Below, piece by piece: positions 17,486 through 25,831 of a stretch of DNA of 64,000 bases. The notes under the pieces are model-generated. The model saw only the letters and a list, made by a program, of their open reading frames with translations. It was not told where the DNA came from and made no database searches. The stretch lies in assembly GCA_965215155.1 (NCBI GenBank), contig CBDCCY010000004.1, positions 248,001 to 312,000 of the forward strand, in the 5' to 3' direction. Each line of letters opens with the position of its first letter. Positions within the stretch are counted from its first letter, which is position 1. The stretch comes from JAGWAJ01 sp965215155. GTDB lineage: Bacteria; Acidobacteriota; Vicinamibacteria; Vicinamibacterales; UBA8438. The position numbers were made by a program, and so were the translations under genes.

Positions 17486-20403
17486 ATGGACATGCGGGCA
17501 CGTGACCGGCTGAGACCGCGGCTCGTCGTCGTGTTGGCGGCGCTGGGCTTGGGTGCCGCCGCGGGCTCCGTAACGAGCGCAGCCGCGGGCCTCGCCCCGG
17601 GCAACGACGAGGACGCGCCGGTGGCCCGGGCGGCCGAGGTGCGCGACGCCGCCCGCCTGCGGGCGTTGCTCCGGCAGGGCTCCGACGTCAACGCGCCGGG
17701 GCCCGACGGCACGACCGCGCTGCACTGGGCGGTGCACTGGAACGACGCGGAGATGGCGCGCCTGCTGGTGCGCGCCGGCGCCGACGTCGATGCCGCCAAC
17801 CGCTACGGCGCCACGCCGCTGTGGCTTGCCGCCGAGCGGAGTGCCGCCGATGGGATCGGCAGCCTCGGCGACCTCGACCCCGCCGGCCTCCTCGGCTTCC
17901 TCCTGAACGCCGGCGCCGATCCGAACGCGCCCGCGCTCGGCGCCGGCGAGTCGCCGCTGATGGCGGCGGCCCGCGGCGGCCGTCCGGCTGCTCCTGGCCC
18001 ACGGGGCGGACGTCGACGCGCGGGACGGCTGGCGCAGGCAGACGGCGCTGATGATGGCGGCCGGCAACCACGAGCCGCACGCCGACGTCGTCCGCATCCT
18101 GCTGGCGCACGGCGCCGACGTCCACCTGCGCTCGCGGTCCACGGCGGAGGCCCCGTTCGCCGGCGGCGGGATGCGCGCGGTCGGCGGGATGACGGCGCTC
18201 CACTTCGCGGCGCGCCAGAACGACGCGGAGTCGGTGCGCCTGCTGCTCGGGGCCGGGGCGCGCGTGGACGAGCGGGCGCCGGGCGGGACCACGCCGCTGC
18301 GCATGGCCATCGACCACGGCTACTACGACCTGGTCGATCTGCTGCTCGACGGCGGCGCCGACCCGGACGGGGCCGACGACGCCGGGTTCACGCCGCTCCA
18401 CGCCGCCCTGCGCAAGCGGGCCGGCGGGAACCCGGAGCGCGGCGACCGGAGCGCGGGAACCGGGCGGCAGCCGCTCGACCGCGCTGCTCGAGGACCTGCT
18501 GGCACGCGGCGCCGACCCGAACGCCCGGCTCCCCCTGAAGCGCCTGCCGCCCAACTTCAACCCCGACGGCTACCCGCAGGTCAACAACGTGCAGTACGCC
18601 GGCGCGACGCCGCTTTGGATCGCGGCGCACCTCGCCGACCTGGAGGCCATGCGCATCCTCGAGGCGGCCGGCGCCGATCCGCTGGCCGCGTCGATGGAGA
18701 ACACCACGGCGCTGATGGTGGCGGCGGGCCTGGGCTACGCCACGCGCGGGCCGACCACGCGCCTCGGCGGACGCCGCGAGGACACCGAGGAGGCCGTCCT
18801 GGCCGTCCTCGAGCAGCTCGTCGCCTGGGGGCACGACGTCAACGCGGTCAACGACAACGGCCAGACCGCGCTCCACGGTGCGGTGGCGGCGGCGGACCCG
18901 GCCGTGCTGCAGTTCCTCGTGGACCGCGGCGCCCGCCTGGACCAGCAGGATGCCATCGAGCGCACGCCGCTGGTCATGGCCGAGGAGCACACCACCGACA
19001 AGTACCGCACGAACCAGGCCCTGAACACGGCCGACGTCGAGACGACCTACGCGCTGCTGCGGGATCTCCAGGCCAGCCGCGAGCGGCGGGCGCGCGACGT
19101 CCATCGACGGGAGACGCATTACGCCCCGCTTGGCGCGCAAGCGACCCTCCCGGCGTCGTCGCCGCTACGGGGCCTGCAGGGCGAGGCGGACGCGGCGCCC
19201 GAATGGCCGGGCTGGGGCGGGCCGCGGCGCGACTTCACCAGCGACACCGTGGGGCTCGCCGAGTCCTGGCCGGAGGACGGGCCGGCGCAGCTCTGGCGCC
19301 GTCCGCTGGGCGGCGGGCATTCCAGCATCCTCGTCGACGGCGGCCGCCTGTTCACGCAGTACCGGCCGCCGGACGGCCCGGAACCGGATGCCTGGCGCGA
19401 GGAGGAGGTCGTCATCGCGCTCGACGCGGCGACCGGCCGCACGCTCTGGGAGCACCGCTACCCGGCGCCTCTGGAGGGCCTCGACGTCCCGCTCGGCGTC
19501 GGTCCGCACGCCACGCCGCTGATCGTCGGCGAACGGCTCTTCGCCACAGGCACCAACAAGCAGCTCTTCGCCCTCGACAAGGCGACGGGGGACGTGCTCT
19601 GGTCGCACGACCTCGTCCGCGACTTCGGGGCGCCGCCGCACTACCGCGTCATGCCGCGCACGCCCGGCTACAGTTGCAGCCTGCTGGCCTACGGCGACCT
19701 GATCATCGCCACCGCGGGCGGCGCCGGGCAGTCCGTCATGGCGTTCCACCAGGACGACGGGCGCGTCGCGTGGCGCAGCGGCGACTTCGCCATCGCGCCC
19801 GCCTCGCCCATCGTCATCACGGTGGAGGGACGCGACCAGGTGGTGGTGTTCGCCAGCGACCGCGTCGTGGCGCTCGATCCGGCCGACGGCGCCCAGCTCT
19901 GGAGCCATCCCCATCCCCGGCGCTTCGACGCCAACATCAGCACGCCGGTGTGGAGCGACGACAACCTGCTGTTCCTGTCGTCGGCGCACGACGGCGGCAC
20001 TCGCGTGCTGGAGGTCACCGGATCGGGCGTGCGGGAGCGGTGGTTCACCATGGCCATGCGCGTGTATTACGGCACTGCCCTGCGGATCGGCGACCTCTAC
20101 TACGGCAGCAGCGGCGACGTCGGGACGGCGTTCCTGACCGCCATCGACGCGAACTCCGGCGAGATCGCCTGGCGCGACCGCACCTTCGCGCGCAGCACCC
20201 TGCTCCGTGCCGACGGCAAGCTGATCATCCTCGACGAGGACGGCGTCCTGGGGCTGGCCACGGTCTCGCGCCGCGGGCTCCGCGTGCTGGCGCAGGCGCC
20301 GGTCCTCACCACCACCGCCTGGACGGCGCCCACCCTCGCCGGCACGAAGCTCTACCTCCGCGACCGCGCCGACGTCGTCGCCCTCGACCTGGGCGCCCGC
20401 TGA
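17486..20403 (+). pseudogene. Ankyrin-repeat / PQQ-type propeller fusion with two frameshifts
   Basis: It starts at ATG 17486 with a signal peptide. Ankyrin repeats run in three successive frames. The frame changes at about 17970-17985 ('LMAAARGG' then 'VRLLLAHGADVDARDGW') and again at about 18415-18490 ('FTPLHAALRKRAGG' then 'STALLEDLLARGADPNAR'). From about 19200 a PQQ/BamB-like beta-propeller follows, with repeats such as 'VVIALDAATGRTLWEH' and 'LFALDKATGDVLWSHD', ending at 20403. The intact protein would have about 970 residues. If the shifts are real it is a pseudogene; otherwise they are assembly errors. It follows the DUF1552 gene by 49 bases and was probably in the same operon. Confidence 0.8.
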
Positions 20404-20528
20404 ACGCGAAGCGCTCACGCGCACGACGGCGCCACATCCGCTCCACCCAGACTCGCGAGCGGCAGTCCCACAACCGCATCGCGTCACGTGATTCGCGAGG
20501 TTCGGCGGCGAGGTGACGCTCAAGCACT

Positions 20529-20557
20529 TCGACCGGCCCGGCGGGCGGGCCGGTCGA
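20529..20557 (+). terminator. Strong hairpin downstream of the ankyrin-PQQ gene
   Basis: A perfect 12-base inverted repeat (20529-20540 and 20546-20557) has a 5-base loop. It lies 125 bases after the stop at 20403 and 58 bases before IS copy 2. There is no T run. It could be a terminator or the edge of an older repeat. Confidence 0.45.
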
Positions 20558-20615
20558 TGGAAGGTCCTGAGCCGGTTTCCCGGTGTATTGCGCACTGACC
20601 CAGGTGAGAGGACTA

Positions 20616-21747
20616 GTGTCCAACGCCTGAAGTTCTTGACCAGTAGAATCGGCTCGTGATACGGTCGGCCCGGAAGCGAGGAGGGCCGTGCCGAACCATT
20701 ACACACGAGAGGTCCCGGAGGTCTCGGACGCACAGCGCGAGGAACTGGAGGGTTGGCTGCGCCGGCGCAATACCGCGCAGGCTCTGGCCCTGAGGGCACG
20801 CATCGTGCTGCAGAGCGCCGCGGGACGGAGCGACCAGGTCGTGGCGCAGGCTCTGGGCACGACGCGGGCCACGGTCGGCAAGTGGCGGCGGCGGTTCCTG
20901 CGCAACGGCTGCGACGGCTTGCTGGACGAACCACGGCCGGGCGCGCCGCGCCGGGTGTCGGACGAGGACGTCGAACGGGTCGTGGTCCGGACGCTGGAGA
21001 CGACCCCACGGGGGGCGACGCATTGGAGCCGGGAGTCGATGGCCCGAGCCTGCGGGCTGAGCGCTTCGACCGTCGGCCGCGTGTGGCGCGCGTTCGCGCT
21101 CAAGCCCCATCGCAGCGAGACCTTCAAGCTGTCGCGAGACCCGTTGTTCATCGAGAAAGTGCGCGATATCGTGGGGCTGTACCTGCATCCGCCGGAGCGA
21201 GCGGTGGTGCTGTGTGTGGATGAGAAGTCGCAGATCCAGGCGTTGAACCGTACCCAGCCGGTGTTGCCGATGCGTCCGGGAGCACCGGAGCAGCGGACAC
21301 ACGACTATCGACGGCACGGCACGACCTCGTTGTTCGCGGCCCTGAACACCGCCACCGGCGAGGTGATCGGCAGGTGCTTTCGGAAGCACCGCTCGGTGGA
21401 GTTCAAGCGCTTCCTCGCCGTGATCGACAAGGCGGTGCCGCCCGACCTCGACATCCACCTGGTGCTGGACAACTACGGCACGCACAAGACGGCGATGATC
21501 CACGACTGGCTGGCACGGCGTCCTCGGTATCACCTGCACTTCACGCCCACGAGCGCATCGTGGCTCAACCAGGTAGAGCGTTGGTTCGCCGAGATCACCC
21601 GGCAGCAGATCCGGCGTGGAACCCATCGCAGCACCCAAGCACTCGAGGCGGCGATCAAGGAGTACCTGGCGGTCTACAACGAAGACCGCCGAGCAGATCC
21701 TGGAATCCCTGAAGCGTTACTGCTCACGTATTTCTGACGGTGCACAC
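20616..21747 (+). mobile_element. IS630-family element, copy 2 (24 bases shorter)
   Basis: Same ends as copy 1, with TA on the left at 20614-20615. The right flank reads TGGCTA, so the right TA duplication has lost an A or been altered. Length is 1132 bases, 24 fewer than the other copies, owing to changes near the 3' end of the transposase gene. Copy 3 begins only six bases later in the same orientation. Confidence 0.93.
20688..21737 (+). CDS. IS630-family transposase (copy 2, altered C-terminus)
   Basis: 349 residues; GTG start and DDE residues are as in copy 1. Near the end, 26 bases are missing between two copies of the 9-base word ACGAAGACC. Two extra bases (CT) then follow GAGCAGATC. 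The net loss of 24 bases keeps the frame, so the last residues read 'EDRRADPGIPEALLLTYF'. The catalytic DDE core is unaffected; whether the protein is still active cannot be judged from sequence. Confidence 0.9.
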   Translation: MPNHYTREVPEVSDAQREELEGWLRRRNTAQALALRARIVLQSAAGRSDQVVAQALGTTRATVGKWRRRFLRNGCDGLLDEPRPGAPRRVSDEDVERVVVRTLETTPRGATHWSRESMARACGLSASTVGRVWRAFALKPHRSETFKLSRDPLFIEKVRDIVGLYLHPPERAVVLCVDEKSQIQALNRTQPVLPMRPGAPEQRTHDYRRHGTTSLFAALNTATGEVIGRCFRKHRSVEFKRFLAVIDKAVPPDLDIHLVLDNYGTHKTAMIHDWLARRPRYHLHFTPTSASWLNQVERWFAEITRQQIRRGTHRSTQALEAAIKEYLAVYNEDRRADPGIPEALLLTYF

Positions 21748-21753
21748 TGGCTA

Positions 21754-22909
21754 GTGTCCAACGCCTGAAGTTCTTGACCAGTAGAATCGGCTCGTGATAC
21801 GGTCGGCCCGGAAGCGAGGAGGGCCGTGCCGAACCATTACACACGAGAGGTCCCGGAGGTCTCGGACGCACAGCGCGAGGAACTGGAGGGTTGGCTGCGC
21901 CGGCGCAATACCGCGCAGGCTCTGGCCCTGAGGGCACGCATCGTGCTGCAGAGCGCCGCGGGACGGAGCGACCAGGTCGTGGCGCAGGCTCTGGGCACGA
22001 CGCGGGCCACGGTCGGCAAGTGGCGGCGGCGGTTCCTGCGCAACGGCTGCGACGGCTTGCTGGACGAACCACGGCCGGGCGCGCCGCGCCGGGTGTCGGA
22101 CGAGGACGTCGAACGGGTCGTGGTCCGGACGCTGGAGACGACCCCACGGGGGGCGACGCATTGGAGCCGGGAGTCGATGGCCCGAGCCTGCGGGCTGAGC
22201 GCTTCGACCGTCGGCCGCGTGTGGCGCGCGTTCGCGCTCAAGCCCCATCGCAGCGAGACCTTCAAGCTGTCGCGAGACCCGTTGTTCATCGAGAAAGTGC
22301 GCGATATCGTGGGGCTGTACCTGCATCCGCCGGAGCGAGCGGTGGTGCTGTGTGTGGATGAGAAGTCGCAGATCCAGGCGTTGAACCGTACCCAGCCGGT
22401 GTTGCCGATGCGTCCGGGAGCACCGGAGCAGCGGACACACGACTATCGACGGCACGGCACGACCTCGTTGTTCGCGGCCCTGAACACCGCCACCGGCGAG
22501 GTGATCGGCAGGTGCTTTCGGAAGCACCGCTCGGTGGAGTTCAAGCGCTTCCTCGCCGTGATCGACAAGGCGGTGCCGCCCGACCTCGACATCCACCTGG
22601 TGCTGGACAACTACGGCACGCACAAGACGGCGATGATCCACGACTGGCTGGCACGGCGTCCTCGGTATCACCTGCACTTCACGCCCACGAGCGCATCGTG
22701 GCTCAACCAGGTAGAGCGTTGGTTCGCCGAGATCACCCGGCAGCAGATCCGGCGTGGAACCCATCGCAGCACCCAAGCACTCGAGGCGGCGATCAAGGAG
22801 TACCTGGCGGTCTACAACGAAGACCCCAAGCCCTTCGTCTGGACGAAGACCGCCGAGCAGATCGGAATCCCTGAAGCGTTACTGCTCACGTATTTCTGAC
22901 GGTGCACAC
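21754..22909 (+). mobile_element. IS630-family element, copy 3 (tandem with copy 2)
   Basis: Full-length 1156-base copy with TA on both sides (21752-21753 and 22910-22911), in the same orientation as copy 2. It ends 48 bases past the stop of the Uma2 gene that reads toward it. Confidence 0.95.
21826..22899 (+). CDS. IS630-family transposase (copy 3)
   Basis: 357 residues, identical to the transposase of copy 1, with GTG start, GAGGAGGG ribosome binding site and intact DDE residues. It can presumably move itself and neighbouring copies. Confidence 0.95.
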   Translation: MPNHYTREVPEVSDAQREELEGWLRRRNTAQALALRARIVLQSAAGRSDQVVAQALGTTRATVGKWRRRFLRNGCDGLLDEPRPGAPRRVSDEDVERVVVRTLETTPRGATHWSRESMARACGLSASTVGRVWRAFALKPHRSETFKLSRDPLFIEKVRDIVGLYLHPPERAVVLCVDEKSQIQALNRTQPVLPMRPGAPEQRTHDYRRHGTTSLFAALNTATGEVIGRCFRKHRSVEFKRFLAVIDKAVPPDLDIHLVLDNYGTHKTAMIHDWLARRPRYHLHFTPTSASWLNQVERWFAEITRQQIRRGTHRSTQALEAAIKEYLAVYNEDPKPFVWTKTAEQIGIPEALLLTYF

Positions 22910-22958
22910 TAGGCCACCTCGCCGTGTGCTCACGCTGGCCGACGGCACTATTGCGGAG

Positions 22959-23516
22959 TCAGGGAAGCAGGTCGGCGACGATGATCTGCGCGTCTGGGCA
23001 ACCGCGCGGCGCGACGCTGTCGCCGGTTCCGTGGATGCTGACGCTGCGGTACCCGCCTTCGCCCGGATCGCGGTAGACCTCGAGACGGGCATCGGGGAGG
23101 GCGAGGATCCAGTACTCCGGAATCCCGCAGCGCGCGTACAGGCGCTGCTTGACCGTGCGGTCGTGGTGCAGCGAATCGTCCGACACTTCCACGATCAGCA
23201 CCGGCGAGGTTGGATGGGCGTCGCGGTAGTCGCGCATCGTGCCGGTCACGACGGCTACATCCGGCTCGGGCTCGGAATAGTCGTCGGCCGCGAGCGGGAG
23301 CTGGGTCCGGATGTGGAACCCGGGTCCGAACGCCGGCCGCAGGGCCTCCGTGACGAGCACGACGCCCGTCGCATGCCGGCTCCCCTGTGGCGTCATCGCG
23401 TGCAGGTCTCCGTCGATGAGCTCCAGCCTCGCCTCCGGCTCGAACGCGCCGGCTTCCACGGCACGGTCGTACTCGGCGCGGCTCAGACGGTAGTGGCCGA
23501 TGGCCACGTCGGACAA
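22959..23516 (-). CDS. Uma2-family (DUF820) predicted nuclease
   Basis: 185 residues, the normal size for the family. The PD-(D/E)XK-like core is seen as 'ARLELIDGDLHAMTPQG', 'SEPEPDVAVV' and 'SPVLIVEVSDDSLHHD', with a downstream 'KQRLYARCGIPEYWIL'. Family members are usually multi-copy in genomes rich in mobile elements, and their biological role is unsettled. The protein has no signal or membrane segment. Its 3' end is next to IS copy 3. Confidence 0.88.
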   Translation of the reverse strand: MSDVAIGHYRLSRAEYDRAVEAGAFEPEARLELIDGDLHAMTPQGSRHATGVVLVTEALRPAFGPGFHIRTQLPLAADDYSEPEPDVAVVTGTMRDYRDAHPTSPVLIVEVSDDSLHHDRTVKQRLYARCGIPEYWILALPDARLEVYRDPGEGGYRSVSIHGTGDSVAPRGCPDAQIIVADLLP

Positions 23517-23598
23517 TGGACCTCCAGACGCTCCCTACATGCAATCATCGAGTGGCGAAGGTTCGCAAGCTGGGAACTGCGCCGTCCTCTCCGCGGAC

Positions 23599-24576
23599 TC
23601 AGAACGTCGCGATCGGGTTGATCGGCGACCCCGTGCCGCCCCAGACGGCCAGCGGCGCGGCTGTCAGGAGGAACTCCCAGCGGCCCTGCCCGGCGGCAGC
23701 CTCGCCGAGCGCCTCGAGATCGGCGTTGTCGAACAGGTGGATGCCGAGGTGCACCAGCGCGAAGTCGTGCGCGGCCCCCGGCAGGTCCGACGGGGCGACG
23801 CTCAGGGCGCCGTCACTGCCGAGCAGCGCGATGTCGCGCTCCTTCAGCCACGGAATGACCGACGCGTGCAGGCCGGCCGCGGTCCCGATGCGGCCGATGA
23901 TGAACGGCCCGCGCACCTCGCGGGCCGCCCAGCGTCCGGTGCGGATGAAGACGGCGTCGCCAGCGCCGGCGCGCACGCCGGCCCGGGCTTCCCAGGCCTC
24001 CAGGTCCTCGACGTAGATGGGTGTCTCGGGCTCGAGGTACGGGACGCCCTTCAGGCGCGGGATGTCCATCAGGATGCCCCGCGTGAAGATGCCGTCCTTG
24101 AGGTTGTGGATGGAGTTGCGGGCGTGACCTCCGGCCGACAGCACGGCCGCCTCGTCGGGCCGGTAGCCGTTGTACATCCGTCCTTCGTCGTCGTCCACGT
24201 GCGCCAGCGCGTCCAGGTGGGTGTGCGCCCAGCCGTGGTAGCGGACGGCGAACGTGTCCGAGCCCACGCCGTGCATCGTGTGCACGAACGGCCGCGGGTT
24301 GTCGACCGCTTCTTCCTTCAGCACGTCCCGCGCCAGGGAGACGCTCACGCCCGCACGCACCAGCGCCGCCGCCGCACGGCGCTTCTCCGGCGTGATGAGG
24401 TTCAGCGCCCCGATCTCGTCGTCGGGCCCCCAGCGTCCCCAGTTGGACAGCTCCGTCTGCCAGCGCTCGAGATCCGCCTCCGTTACCGCGCGGCCCGCGC
24501 CCTCCTGGGACGTGGACGTCGTACCCGCCATCACCGCGACGACGATCGCTGCTGCGACGGCTGTCGTTCTCTGCAT
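23599..24576 (-). CDS. Secreted cyclase-family (kynurenine-formamidase-like) metal hydrolase
   Basis: 325 residues with a signal peptide ending around 'STSQEGAG'. The metal-binding motif of the PF04199 cyclase family appears as 'YHGWAHTHLDALAH', followed by 'GDAVFIRTGRW' and 'LLGSDGALSVAP'. Members hydrolyse amides or cyclic compounds; the secreted form here suggests a periplasmic substrate that cannot be named from sequence. It lies 67 bases after the Mrp operon on the same strand but is probably not part of the antiporter. Confidence 0.8.
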   Translation of the reverse strand: MQRTTAVAAAIVVAVMAGTTSTSQEGAGRAVTEADLERWQTELSNWGRWGPDDEIGALNLITPEKRRAAAALVRAGVSVSLARDVLKEEAVDNPRPFVHTMHGVGSDTFAVRYHGWAHTHLDALAHVDDDEGRMYNGYRPDEAAVLSAGGHARNSIHNLKDGIFTRGILMDIPRLKGVPYLEPETPIYVEDLEAWEARAGVRAGAGDAVFIRTGRWAAREVRGPFIIGRIGTAAGLHASVIPWLKERDIALLGSDGALSVAPSDLPGAAHDFALVHLGIHLFDNADLEALGEAAAGQGRWEFLLTAAPLAVWGGTGSPINPIATF

Positions 24577-24643
24577 CGGTGCCTCCGTCCTCGCGTGGGT
24601 CGCGCGATCCGCGCCTGGGCAACGCGCATCGCCACGGGTAACG

Positions 24644-25027
24644 TCAACGACTTCGAGGCGGCCGGGGGCGCGAGCGCGGATCCCGGCCGTACTTCCCCTT
24701 CCACTCGTCGAGATGCGTCCGGTCGGACAGGGGGACGTTCATGCGGTACGCCGCGCGCGCGATGGCGTGGGCGGCGACCGGAGCCGTCACCAGCAGGAAG
24801 ATGACGGTCAGGGCGGCGATGGCGGTCTCGGCCGTATTCCTGAAGTACAGGGCGGCGGCGGCGAACACCAGGCCCACGCCGAGCGTGCCCGCCTTCGTGG
24901 AGGCGTGCATGCGAATGAGCACGTCCGGCAGGCGCAGGATGCCGAGCCCGGCGACGAAGAGGAAGAAGCCTCCGGCCAGCAGGCACGCGGCAACGATCAG
25001 GTCCGACCACGGAATGTCACCGGCCAT
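24644..25027 (-). CDS. mrpG: Mrp-type Na+/H+ antiporter subunit G
   Basis: 127 residues with three hydrophobic helices. The 'GILRLPDVLIRMHASTKAGT' segment is diagnostic for MrpG/MnhG. It is the last gene of the operon and its start overlaps mrpF by 11 bases. The subunit is needed for assembly of the membrane antiporter complex. Confidence 0.92.
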   Translation of the reverse strand: MAGDIPWSDLIVAACLLAGGFFLFVAGLGILRLPDVLIRMHASTKAGTLGVGLVFAAAALYFRNTAETAIAALTVIFLLVTAPVAAHAIARAAYRMNVPLSDRTHLDEWKGKYGRDPRSRPRPPRSR

Positions 25028-25361
25028 CCGGTTCTTCCGCCCGTTCGGGGGCCTCCCGTTCGCGCTTGCGCAGCTCGCTGATGCGCTCGGCGTACCAGGC
25101 GAAGGCGATGGTCGCCAGGAAGGCCACCAGCGCCAGCGCCACGGCGATGTCGAGAAAGTCGGGCTCGGTGTGCGTGATGGCCAGGAGGCCCGCGATGGCG
25201 ACGGCCAGCACGGTGATGAGGTCCACCGACACGACGCGATCCGGCAGGCTCGGCCCCCGTATGAGGCGCACGAACGCGCAGACCAGCCCCAGCACCGTCA
25301 GGGTCATGGTGACGTTCACCGCCCACAGGACGACCTGCGACTGCACCTCCGGATCCGTCAC
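25017..25361 (-). CDS. mrpF: Mrp-type Na+/H+ antiporter subunit F
   Basis: 114 residues from GTG 25361, which overlaps the mrpE stop in a GTGA. Three membrane helices with 'RLIRGPSLPDRVVSVDLIT' identify MrpF/MnhF. The charged C-terminal tail is cytoplasmic. Overlap at both ends indicates translational coupling. Confidence 0.92.
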   Translation of the reverse strand: MTDPEVQSQVVLWAVNVTMTLTVLGLVCAFVRLIRGPSLPDRVVSVDLITVLAVAIAGLLAITHTEPDFLDIAVALALVAFLATIAFAWYAERISELRKREREAPERAEEPDGR

Positions 25362-25831
25362 TGCATGGCCTCCCGGACCAGGCGCTCGAAACCCGTCTTG
25401 ATCCTCCTGCGCGTCTCGTCCGGATCGTCGACGAACATCTCGTGCACGTAGAGTGTCCTTCCGTCCGCGCTGACGTCGAGGCTCAGCGAGCCGGGCGTCA
25501 GCGAGATGAGGTTCGCCAGCACCGTGATCTGCATCGGCTCCTCGAGGTCCAGCGGCACGGCCACGATGCCCGGGCGCGATCGGTGCGTGGGCGTAACCAC
25601 GTCCCACGCGACCTGCACGCCCGAGACAGTGAGCTCGTACAGGAAGTAGCCTCCCAGACGCGCCGCCAGCAGCACGCGCTTGAAGTAGGCGGTCTGCCCG
25701 TACATGGGGCTCGACAGGCTCAGGGCCGCAAACGCCAGGAGGAAGCCCCAGACGAAGGTCCTCAGGTCGAAGGTCCCGAACAACGCGCACCAGCCGCCGG
25801 CGAGCAGCAGGTTGATCTGGAAGAGCCTCAT
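25358..25831 (-). CDS. mrpE: Mrp-type Na+/H+ antiporter subunit E
   Basis: 157 residues. Two N-terminal helices are followed by a cytoplasmic domain with 'ANLISLTPGSLSLDV' and 'GRTLYVHEMFVDD', characteristic of MrpE/MnhE. Start overlaps the mrpD stop by four bases. Confidence 0.92.
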   Translation of the reverse strand: MRLFQINLLLAGGWCALFGTFDLRTFVWGFLLAFAALSLSSPMYGQTAYFKRVLLAARLGGYFLYELTVSGVQVAWDVVTPTHRSRPGIVAVPLDLEEPMQITVLANLISLTPGSLSLDVSADGRTLYVHEMFVDDPDETRRRIKTGFERLVREAMQ

